Below the pieces are notes generated by a model. That model saw nothing but the letters and a program-made list of their open reading frames with translations, did no database searches and was not told where the DNA came from. The position numbers were made by a program, and so were the translations under genes. A stretch of DNA of 64,000 bases from Actibacterium pelagium (lineage in GTDB: Bacteria > Pseudomonadota > Alphaproteobacteria > Rhodobacterales > Rhodobacteraceae): NCBI RefSeq assembly GCF_002285415.1, contig NZ_NSBU01000004.1, positions 884,001 through 948,000 on the forward strand, given 5' to 3'. Shown one piece after another: positions 25,266-32,919 of this stretch (its first letter is position 1; every line of letters begins with the position of its first letter).

Positions 25266-26681
25266 TCAGTCGTTTGTCCCGGAATAGGTTTGTGAAAGGT
25301 GCTGACGGTCCACTTTTCCTGTTTCGGTCATAGGAATATTGTCGATCAGAATAACTTGGGTTTTGTACTTCTGGCCAAATCGTTCATCGAGAAACTTTTG
25401 GAAGTTACCAAGGTCGAACCCGTCTTCGGGCACAATGGCGATGCCAATTTCGTCAATTCCAGTGTCGGTGCAGACTGCAAAGGCGACAACGTCTCGGATA
25501 CCATCAAATACTCGAACGACGTTCTCAATCCTAGAAGGCGCACGCTTGTCGCCCCCAAGATTCAAAAACTCACTTTGACGTCCGCTCAAAATTAGGAGGT
25601 CATCTTCGATATATCCGATGTCGCCAGTATCGAGCCAACCGTCATCGTCACAAATAGGTTGCCCTGTGTCGAAGTCCGAAACTTGAAACCCCTCTGGGAC
25701 GGTCACCCAAAGGTGCCCACCTTCGCTTGACGAGACAATTTCTCCTTCGCCATTTCGAAAACAGATGGATCTATCTTCGTACACATGCCCAACGCACCCG
25801 GGCAAATCTATGTGCTGGGAAGGTCGAGCATGGGCCATCGAGCCGGTTTCAGTGCTTCCGTAGGTGTTCCAGACTTCGCATCCCAAAAAGGTCTCTGCTT
25901 CGGTGGCTAGCGAAGGTTCCACGCGACCACCACCAACGAATACTTTTTTCAGGTTACGAGGGTAAATTCCGGTTTCCTTTGCGGTGTTAAGCAGGTTCAG
26001 GAAATGTAGCGGCGGGATGTAGGCGTAATTTACGTCAATCTGTTCCATAGCTGAAAGCGTGTGCTTCAACTCGGCCAATTGGTGAACTTGTTTTTGGCCA
26101 GAATTGTAGACGCGCATCACGTTGGAAAACCCTGTCGCTGAACGGGTATTTACCCCCACATAGCAAGGACCGTCGGGAGAGCCGCGTTTTGACCGTGAAT
26201 AATCGTCGCGCAGTAATAGTGACGCCTCGTCTGTCAAACGCAGTTTTGGGATGCCCGTCGTTCCAGATGTCGCTCGGATCATCTTCGCGTTGCCAACGTT
26301 TTCGATCATACGAGTGGGGGGGCGGATCCAGCTTTGGTCCATCAAGATTTCACGTGGGTCACCCGTCGCGACTTGACGGATGATGACCATTTTTTCAGCC
26401 AGATCGGGCCGTGCTCTTACAAGGTTCAGCGGTCCAATTACCAGCGTGGCTCCCAGGCGAAGTACAGCTAAGTTCAGGGCTGTTGTCGCTATGTGATCAG
26501 GTACATGGATGCTGACCCGCATTTCGGGCCGAACGCCAAGGCCTATAAGAGTTTCCGCGAATGAGATGACCGTGAAAAAGAAGTTTTCGTAACGGACAGG
26601 TGTGCCGCTAAGTTCAAACATCGCGATCTGGCTGGAAAATGCTTGGCTGGTAGTTTCAAACCGTGTTGAAAGCGTCTCCAT
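25266..26681 (-). CDS. ANL-superfamily adenylate-forming enzyme 1 (acyl-CoA synthetase-like)
   Basis: 471 residues from ATG 26681 (METLSTRFETTSQAFSSQ), which has GAGGTT upstream; the frame runs 31 codons further but that part is basic and overlaps the divergent promoter. ANL motifs: A3 SGTTGIPK (about 139-146), A5 YGSTET (274-279), A7 LDTGD (Asp about 354), hinge GRQSEFLNLGGDK, A10 TETGKVDR with catalytic Lys about 456. All adenylation residues are present. It should activate a carboxylic acid as acyl-AMP, then pass it to CoA or another acceptor; the acid is unknown. No carrier-protein domain is fused. First gene of an operon with TctC and TctAB. Confidence 0.85.
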   Translation of the reverse strand: METLSTRFETTSQAFSSQIAMFELSGTPVRYENFFFTVISFAETLIGLGVRPEMRVSIHVPDHIATTALNLAVLRLGATLVIGPLNLVRARPDLAEKMVIIRQVATGDPREILMDQSWIRPPTRMIENVGNAKMIRATSGTTGIPKLRLTDEASLLLRDDYSRSKRGSPDGPCYVGVNTRSATGFSNVMRVYNSGQKQVHQLAELKHTLSAMEQIDVNYAYIPPLHFLNLLNTAKETGIYPRNLKKVFVGGGRVEPSLATEAETFLGCEVWNTYGSTETGSMAHARPSQHIDLPGCVGHVYEDRSICFRNGEGEIVSSSEGGHLWVTVPEGFQVSDFDTGQPICDDDGWLDTGDIGYIEDDLLILSGRQSEFLNLGGDKRAPSRIENVVRVFDGIRDVVAFAVCTDTGIDEIGIAIVPEDGFDLGNFQKFLDERFGQKYKTQVILIDNIPMTETGKVDRQHLSQTYSGTND

Positions 26682-26759
26682 CCCGAACCTCACACTGCTT
26701 TTTCTGGATCGCTGAGACAGCTCTCGTTGTATCCCCGATCGTCTTTTTCTGCTGGTTCC

Positions 26760-26779
26760 AATAGTTATTTGCAACTATT
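26760..26779. promoter_or_regulatory. Dyad in the divergent ANL1/ANL2 promoter
   Basis: AATAGTT (26760-26766) and AACTATT (26773-26779) form a 7-bp inverted repeat around ATTTGC. It lies nearly midway in the 141-bp gap between the two divergent start codons (26681 and 26823), an ideal place for one operator controlling both operons. No regulator gene is seen nearby. Confidence 0.4.
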
Positions 26780-26822
26780 AAACCTAATAAAACCAGAAAT
26801 TCGGGCGAACAGGGCAGGTAGG

Positions 26823-28265
26823 GTGCGACTATACGAACTTTTTTACAAGTCGGCGGAAAAGCGACCTGAAAAGACAGCGTTGTTCACTGAAAATAGTCAG
26901 CTGAGCTACCGGGACCTCTTGCAGTTGGTTGTCGCAATTGATCGGGCGCTTAAAGATCGTGGCGTGAAGTCCGGTCAAACCCTGCTGATCGATACAGACC
27001 GAGGGGATTTGTGTATCGCTTTTGCCTTGCTGCTCAGCCTCCGAGGCTATGGCGTTATCTACGCAGGCGAAGGCGCTTCCTATATCGATGATACACTGTA
27101 TGACCACTGGGTTTCGGTAAGGCCGACAGCCCCAAAAACAAGCAAGCTAATTCTCGTAGAGGGCGATTGGTTTAAAGACCTTCACCAGTTGACCCCGATC
27201 ACTCCGGCAGAGATCAGTCCTGAACCCGGGACGTTCATCGGCACAACGTCCGGGTCCACTGGGCAGTCGAAGCTTGTCGCTTCCCCAGAGGAGGAACGGA
27301 TCAGTCAAGTAATGCGTTTTCGTGGAGTGCAAGCGGCTGACGCTCATAAGCAGCGTTGGGCGTCTCGAATGAAGCCCGACAATGGCTGGGCAATGAACAG
27401 CTATCTCGGCATTCTCTGCGCTGGTGGCAGTGTCGTCGCCTTGGGGGCAGAGCAAGATCGTTTATTGCCTTTCATTGATCACTATGCGGTTAGCTATCTG
27501 GTCGCCTCTCCTTTGTTGATCCAGCAGATGCTGAACGTAGAGAACCCCGGTCAGTACTTAAGCTCGCTGAGAAACGTGGTTCTCGGCGGAGCTTACACTT
27601 CGAACCAGATGCTGACGGAGCTTCGTAAACATACCGATGCAACGATCGAAATCGGTTTCGGTGCGGCAGAGATTGGGGGCATTGCTGTCGCTCGATATGA
27701 TCTGGATACCCCGTTCGAAGAAGGGTTTGTGGGAGAAGTCTACCGGGACGATATCGAAGTTCGTTTCTTTGACGAAGACTTGAACCCTCTTCCAGAAGCT
27801 AATGAGGGCGTAGTCGGTTTCAGTCGCAAGTCGATGACCGGAGCCTACTCCTACTACGGCCAAGAACAATCAGACGGAAAAACGGGATTTCTGGACGGGG
27901 TATTCTTTTCGGGCGACATCATGCGTATGGAAGGAAAGAAACTGTACATCCTTGGACGTACCAAGAATGTGATCAACCTTGGTGGTAACAAGATATCTCT
28001 GGAAAGTGTTCAGCGGCGACTTGAGAGCTCTTTCCCTGGGGCAAATTTCGCCGCTATGGCGGTCTCTGCTGCCAATGAAATGGAAGAACTCGCGATCTGC
28101 TACGTCGCGAACAGCGAGATTTCAGTGGAGGCTATCAATCAAGTGACAGAGAGTCTCTTCACCAATCTCTCCACGACGAAAGTCCTTAGGTTGGCGGACT
28201 TTCCTCTGACAGAATCGGGAAAAGTCGATATTGAAACCCTAAAAGGCAGACCGGAATTGCAATAG
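26823..28265 (+). CDS. ANL-superfamily adenylate-forming enzyme 2
   Basis: 480 residues from GTG 26823 (VRLYELFYKSAEKRPEKTALFTEN), where homology to the ANL N-terminus begins; a longer reading from 26727 would overlap the promoter. A3 SGSTGQSK (about 143-150), A7 FFSGD (Asp about 365), hinge GRTKNVINLGGNK, and A10 TESGKVD with Lys about 467 are intact. The A5 motif is divergent (GFGAAE instead of YGxTE), pointing to an unusual acyl pocket. Sequence is clearly different from ANL1, so not a recent duplicate. First gene of an operon with a binding protein, permease and ATPase (20-base gap to the next). Confidence 0.82.
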   Translation: MRLYELFYKSAEKRPEKTALFTENSQLSYRDLLQLVVAIDRALKDRGVKSGQTLLIDTDRGDLCIAFALLLSLRGYGVIYAGEGASYIDDTLYDHWVSVRPTAPKTSKLILVEGDWFKDLHQLTPITPAEISPEPGTFIGTTSGSTGQSKLVASPEEERISQVMRFRGVQAADAHKQRWASRMKPDNGWAMNSYLGILCAGGSVVALGAEQDRLLPFIDHYAVSYLVASPLLIQQMLNVENPGQYLSSLRNVVLGGAYTSNQMLTELRKHTDATIEIGFGAAEIGGIAVARYDLDTPFEEGFVGEVYRDDIEVRFFDEDLNPLPEANEGVVGFSRKSMTGAYSYYGQEQSDGKTGFLDGVFFSGDIMRMEGKKLYILGRTKNVINLGGNKISLESVQRRLESSFPGANFAAMAVSAANEMEELAICYVANSEISVEAINQVTESLFTNLSTTKVLRLADFPLTESGKVDIETLKGRPELQ

Positions 28266-28285
28266 TTCGAACAGGAGGGATCGAT

Positions 28286-29389
28286 TTGTTTTCGTGTATC
28301 CAAATAGTGAAAAAGTTTGCTGCCGGCCTTGCGATTGCTTGTTTGCCATCATTTGCTTTGGCTAGTGATTGGCCGGTCAATTCCAGTCCTGAATTCGAGG
28401 CCCTCCTTGAGGCTGCAAAGGAAGAAGGCCGCGTCATCGTAATGGGCAACCCCAATCTTGGGGATGATATTGCTGCCGCCTTTGAAGAGGATACGGGGCT
28501 AAAGTTTCAATTAATCCCAGCCGGTCGTCGCGAAGGTCCGGCAAGGTTTCAACAAGAGACCGCGGCCGATAATGCAAGTTTTGACATTTATTTGCATGGT
28601 CCCGCCAATGCAGATTTGCGTGACGCCGGGAAATACCTGAGCCTAGGCGATCACCTATTCTTGCCTGAGGTCACCGAAGGTTCAAACTGGCGAGGCGGGG
28701 CGCTTGCCTATGTCGACAACACCCGCCTTTATAATCCGGTTCCCTCTCGCTATGTCGCGGGACGTATTCTTGTTGATAGCCGTCAGGTCGATCCTTCAAG
28801 TATTACAAATTGGACGGATCTTTTGCGCGACGACCTTAGGGGGAAGATCATTGCTCACGATCCGAACTTCCCCGGAGCCGGGCAAACACTTGCGACATTT
28901 CTGACTGCCAAACTGGGGGCCAAGTTCGTAAAAGATTTGTACGTTGGCCAAGACGTCGCTTTAACCGGCGACATGCGACAAACGACGGATACTATTGCAC
29001 GCGGAGAGTATGCAGTCGCCCTAGCGCCAATCGCCCGACACATTGTGAAATACCAAGCGGAAGGCTTTGATTTCATCAAGGTCATTTCGCTTCAGGATCA
29101 CCCTGGGTATTTGGTGGGTGGTGCTTCAGCCATGACTGCGCCCTCTAGTGCTCCGCATCCATATGCTGCACGCGTGTTCGCCAATTGGTTCCTAAGCCAA
29201 AGAGCGCAAACAATTTATTCTAACTTGATGAGTGTGCCGTCGGATCGCGTAGATGTCGTTGAAGGCGCGTGGCCAAAGTTCGTCGAGCCTGTCGAGGGCG
29301 AAGATTACTTGGATACCTATGCGCAGGACTGGTGGGAGAATGACCGTAAAGTCTTCGCTGCCGAATTGCGCAAAGCTCTGTCGGAGTAG
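28286..29389 (+). CDS. ABC transporter substrate-binding protein (iron/polyamine-type, SBP family 1)
   Basis: 367 residues from TTG 28286, with AGGAGGG eight bases upstream. Signal peptide ends around LPSFALASDW. Mature part resembles the AfuA/FbpA-like family (LLEAAKEEGRVIVMGNPNLGDDIAAAFEEDTGLKFQLIP; DLLRDDLRGKIIAHDP; ANWFLSQRAQTIYSNLM). Such proteins carry ferric iron, but also thiamine, spermidine or phosphonates; no clear Tyr pair for ferric iron is assured from sequence alone. Three bases separate it from the permease gene. Confidence 0.85.
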   Translation: MFSCIQIVKKFAAGLAIACLPSFALASDWPVNSSPEFEALLEAAKEEGRVIVMGNPNLGDDIAAAFEEDTGLKFQLIPAGRREGPARFQQETAADNASFDIYLHGPANADLRDAGKYLSLGDHLFLPEVTEGSNWRGGALAYVDNTRLYNPVPSRYVAGRILVDSRQVDPSSITNWTDLLRDDLRGKIIAHDPNFPGAGQTLATFLTAKLGAKFVKDLYVGQDVALTGDMRQTTDTIARGEYAVALAPIARHIVKYQAEGFDFIKVISLQDHPGYLVGGASAMTAPSSAPHPYAARVFANWFLSQRAQTIYSNLMSVPSDRVDVVEGAWPKFVEPVEGEDYLDTYAQDWWENDRKVFAAELRKALSE

Positions 29390-29392
29390 GTC

Positions 29393-31093
29393 TTGCCAGA
29401 AACTTTCTCACGTAATCGCGCAGGATTTGGCTTCCTGCGCGATTGCTTTTTTCTGGCAGTGCTTCTGTTGTTGTCTGTCGGGCCAATAATTTCGATCCTT
29501 GCCCTAAGTTTTGATGTGTCAGCCCGAGGGGAGCCTTACCAGTTCGGTTTCGATGCCTGGGCCCGTTTGTTCGAGGATGCGAAAAGCCTGGACGCGGCAT
29601 GGACCTCTTTGCTTCTGACAATACGGGTGCCTTTGGGATTGGCTATCGCACTCGTTATGGCGTGGCTATTGGTGCGTGTGCAGGTGCCTGGGGCAGCTCT
29701 TTTCGAGACGGTGTTCTGGTTCGCTTACTTTTTACCTCTGTTGCCGATGGTGACGAGCTGGAATTTGCTTCTGGACGGCCCCCAGGGAGTGCTCAATCAG
29801 GTGATACATGCTTTTGGTGGGCCAAGAGCGTTTTTCGATATGAACTCTTATGGCGGGATCATATGGGCGCATATGACGATCCAGACAGTTCCCATCCTTG
29901 TCATTCTGATCCTGCCAACGATGCGTTTGATCGACAGATCGTTCGAAGATGCAGCGAACTTGTCTGGTGCGCATCCATTGAAGACTTTGCGTCGTGTAAT
30001 TTTGCCCTTAGCTTTGCCAGCTGCATTGGTTGGCGCTGTTGCCTCGTTTCTAAAGGCGCTGGAGTCATTTGAAGTCGAGCAGATCCTTGGTGTGCAGGCC
30101 CGAATTGATGTGTTCTCGACGCGCATCTACAGCTTCATCACAGAGCAGCCTCCGATGCTTAGTGAGGCCATGGCATTGAGCAGCCTATTTTTGATACTGC
30201 TAGTCGCCTTGGCATCGGTCGTTCATTTGGTGCAGCGAAGACTGGCGGTTCCAACCGGCGCTGAAAATGAAACTCACCGAACGGTCAGCAGCTATAGCGC
30301 TAGCAGTAAACGAATTGGTGCGTTCGTTGTCGGTGGGTACCTTTTCTTGACCGTCGGTTTGCCACTTATCATGCTGGCTATGGGCTCTTTCATGAAGCTT
30401 TTTGGTTTTTTCGACCTCAGTCAACCTTGGACTGTTCGGCATTGGGAGACGGTTCTTGGCAGCGGTGATGTCCAGAGATCAATGCTGTCTACCTTGGGGC
30501 TAGGCCTTTCAACTGCGTTTCTGGCAACGCTTTTGTTCGCCGCAATTGCTTGGACAATCATGCATTTGCCAGAGCGTATTCGCGGTGTCATGGCGGTTGC
30601 AACGTGGTTGCCTTGGGCCTTTCCCAGTGTTGTGTTGGGGGCGGGAATTCTTCAGCTCTCGTTAATGCCCGGTCTAAGTGTTATGCATGGTACAATTGTG
30701 CCGCTGATCCTTGCGATGATGATTAAGGAAATCCCAATCGGGGTTCACCTTTTAAATGTTTCTATGGGGCAAACACACCGCGAAACCCTTGAGGCTGCTC
30801 AGTTGACTAAGGCAAGCCCGGCCACGATCTTTCGTCGAATTGTTTTGCCATTGAACCTGCCTGCATTGATCCTGGTATTCATGCTGGTTTTCGCGGCAAC
30901 AATCAGAGACGTAGGCACGCTAATCCTTATTGCGCCGCCTGATCTGCAGACCTTGTCGATACTGATCTTCAAATACGCCAGCCTTGGAGAGTTTGAAGCC
31001 GCCAGCGTACTGGGCACTCTTCTAGCAATCTTGTGCGTTCTGGTTTCACTTGTCACACACTACGTTGCCACAATGAACCGGAGGCTCAGGTGA
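29393..31093 (+). CDS. ABC transporter permease, two-domain (FbpB type)
   Basis: 566 residues, TTG start at 29393 with GGAGTAGG overlapping the previous stop. About twelve TM segments in two homologous halves, each with an EAA loop: EDAANLSGAHPLKTLRRVILPLALP (first half) and EAAQLTKASPATIFRRIVLPLNLPA (second half). This internal duplication is typical of FbpB/AfuB ferric-iron and related permeases. The last codons overlap the GTG start of the ATPase. Confidence 0.9.
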   Translation: MPETFSRNRAGFGFLRDCFFLAVLLLLSVGPIISILALSFDVSARGEPYQFGFDAWARLFEDAKSLDAAWTSLLLTIRVPLGLAIALVMAWLLVRVQVPGAALFETVFWFAYFLPLLPMVTSWNLLLDGPQGVLNQVIHAFGGPRAFFDMNSYGGIIWAHMTIQTVPILVILILPTMRLIDRSFEDAANLSGAHPLKTLRRVILPLALPAALVGAVASFLKALESFEVEQILGVQARIDVFSTRIYSFITEQPPMLSEAMALSSLFLILLVALASVVHLVQRRLAVPTGAENETHRTVSSYSASSKRIGAFVVGGYLFLTVGLPLIMLAMGSFMKLFGFFDLSQPWTVRHWETVLGSGDVQRSMLSTLGLGLSTAFLATLLFAAIAWTIMHLPERIRGVMAVATWLPWAFPSVVLGAGILQLSLMPGLSVMHGTIVPLILAMMIKEIPIGVHLLNVSMGQTHRETLEAAQLTKASPATIFRRIVLPLNLPALILVFMLVFAATIRDVGTLILIAPPDLQTLSILIFKYASLGEFEAASVLGTLLAILCVLVSLVTHYVATMNRRLR

Positions 31094-32166
31094 GCGCAAT
31101 TTTAAAAGTTTCGGATGTATGTAAGCGCTTTGCCGGCCAGCACAGCCAGCAGGCAGCCGTAGATAAAGCCTCGTTTGAGGTCTCCGAGGGAGAGTTCTTC
31201 GCGGTCCTTGGGCCCTCAGGTTGCGGCAAAACCACATTGCTAAGAATGATCTCTGGACTTGAACGCCCTACCTCTGGGCAAATCAAAATTTCTGGATCGC
31301 CGGTATACGATTCCGAAAGTGGGGTTGATCTTCCACCGAATGCTCGTGGGCTGGGAATGGTGTTTCAATCTTTTGCGGTCTGGCCTCATATGACCGTTGC
31401 TCAAAATATTCACTTTCCACTCGAAAGCTTGAAAGGCACTGAGAGCCTGTCTAAGCGCCAGAGGTCTGAAAGAGTTGGCGAGATGCTAACCCTTCTATCT
31501 TTGGAAGATTTAAGGGACCGACCTGCTGCATTATTATCAGGGGGGCAGAAGCAAAGACTAGCCCTGGCTCGAGCCTTGGTGACAAAGCCCAAACTGCTGC
31601 TTCTCGACGAACCTTTGTCCAATCTAGATGCCGAGTTGCGTATCCGACTACGGCGTGACTTGAAGCTCTTGCAAACGGAACTGAAGCTAACTTTCTTACT
31701 TGTGACGCATGATCAGGAAGAGGCGCTGTCGCTTTCGGATCGAATGATGGTCATGCGGGAGGGGCGGATTGAACAAATTGGAACCCCAGAAGAGTTGTAT
31801 CATCAGCCCGCGTCGGAATTTGTTGCCAGTTTTCTTGGGCAAGGCAAAGTGTTTGACAACAAGACCTTCCTGAGCGCTGCCGGATACAAGGGGGCAGGTT
31901 CGTTTGACGCTTCGGGCTTTATGGTCCGACCGGAAAGCTGGGTGATCAGCGAAATGGCTCCGACGACGGATGGCTGGGTTAAAGCGGAAGTTTTGACGGT
32001 CGATTTTCTTGGGGGCTACTACCACGCCACTGTGCGCGCTGGTGGCGAGATATTTCAGGTGAAAGTCTCAAAGAATTTGAACTTAGCAGTCGGGAAATCC
32101 TACTGGCTGTCAGTCAGCTCGAACCAAGTGATTCCACTGGGTGAAACAAAAGAGGCTACCCAGTAG
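31090..32166 (+). CDS. ABC transporter ATPase (FbpC/PotA type)
   Basis: 358 residues, GTG start 31090 within GTGA overlapping the permease stop, GGAGG upstream. Walker A GPSGCGKT (about 40-47), Q-loop FQSFAVWPHMT, signature LSGGQKQRLALARAL, Walker B LLLLDEPLSNLD, H-loop THDQEEA. C-terminal TOBE-like regulatory part from about 265. The stop codon lies inside the terminator stem at 32150-32177. Completes the operon ANL2-binding protein-permease-ATPase. Confidence 0.93.
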   Translation: MSAILKVSDVCKRFAGQHSQQAAVDKASFEVSEGEFFAVLGPSGCGKTTLLRMISGLERPTSGQIKISGSPVYDSESGVDLPPNARGLGMVFQSFAVWPHMTVAQNIHFPLESLKGTESLSKRQRSERVGEMLTLLSLEDLRDRPAALLSGGQKQRLALARALVTKPKLLLLDEPLSNLDAELRIRLRRDLKLLQTELKLTFLLVTHDQEEALSLSDRMMVMREGRIEQIGTPEELYHQPASEFVASFLGQGKVFDNKTFLSAAGYKGAGSFDASGFMVRPESWVISEMAPTTDGWVKAEVLTVDFLGGYYHATVRAGGEIFQVKVSKNLNLAVGKSYWLSVSSNQVIPLGETKEATQ

Positions 32167-32177
32167 GACAGCCTCTT
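32150..32177. terminator. Bidirectional terminator overlapping the ATPase stop codon
   Basis: Stem AAGAGGCT (32150-32157) with AGCCTCTT (32170-32177), 12-base loop containing the TAG stop of the ATPase gene. Sits between convergent ATPase and outer-membrane-protein genes. Confidence 0.65.
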
Positions 32178-32198
32178 CAAAATTCAGAGTTGTGATCG

Positions 32199-32786
32199 TC
32201 AGAAGCGGAAGCCGACGCGCAGTGTCGCGGTATTCAGATCACGTGCTTCAAACTTGTCCTCAACCCATTCGCGATCCAGTTTTCGATGAGTATAGTCGAA
32301 ACCAACGAACATATTATCGCTTAGCGAGGTTTCAAAGCCGAGGCCGAGGCTCAAGCCGCTGTCGGACCCCAAGTTGTAATCATCTTCGCTGGTGTCGGGG
32401 TTGCCTAAGTCAACAAAGCTATAACCGACTGACGCATAGACAAACGTATTTCCGAATACGGTACCAATACGTCCGCGTACGTCGGTCAGGCCTTTCAAGT
32501 TATCTGCATAACCGGTGTCTAAATCAATGCCGCTGTGGATCGCAACGTCGACGCCGTATACGAGGTTGCCACTGACAAAATTGTATCCCCCAAACAGACC
32601 AGCGACTCCGCTTTCATCTGTATAGGTCCCGCCATCGTATCCGTCATAGCTTCCGCCTTGGGGCATCGAGAGGCTGCCACCTATGTAGAAACCCTCAAGA
32701 TTTTCCTGAGCACTTGCACCCGAAGATGCGCCCGCTACAGCTACGGCACTACCTGCAACAATCTTTGTAATTGCCGATTTGTTCAT
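32199..32786 (-). CDS. Small outer-membrane beta-barrel protein (OmpA/Opa-type porin-like)
   Basis: 195 residues from ATG 32786 (MNKSAITKIVAGSAVAVAGASSGASAQ), signal peptide cut after ASA; GAAGG is eight bases upstream. The mature part alternates polar and hydrophobic residues with repeated strands (GFYIGGSLSM, GVAGLFGGYNF, LVYGVDVAIHS, VRGRIGTVFGNTFVYASVGYSF, MFVGFDYTHRKL) and ends in F after TLRVGFRF, the outer-membrane insertion signal. Fits an eight-stranded barrel. A role in letting substrates of the neighbouring importers cross the outer membrane is possible but barrels this small often have no pore. Confidence 0.8.
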   Translation of the reverse strand: MNKSAITKIVAGSAVAVAGASSGASAQENLEGFYIGGSLSMPQGGSYDGYDGGTYTDESGVAGLFGGYNFVSGNLVYGVDVAIHSGIDLDTGYADNLKGLTDVRGRIGTVFGNTFVYASVGYSFVDLGNPDTSEDDYNLGSDSGLSLGLGFETSLSDNMFVGFDYTHRKLDREWVEDKFEARDLNTATLRVGFRF

Positions 32787-32919
32787 CTTACCGACCTTCA
32801 AAAAACACTCGCTTCGATAGACTATGGCACAGAGGGCCCAAAAAATGAAGCTAACAATTTAGAGTAGCACTTATTTTATAATGGGGTTCTTACGCCATGT
32901 ATTACCAAGACTAGGTGAT

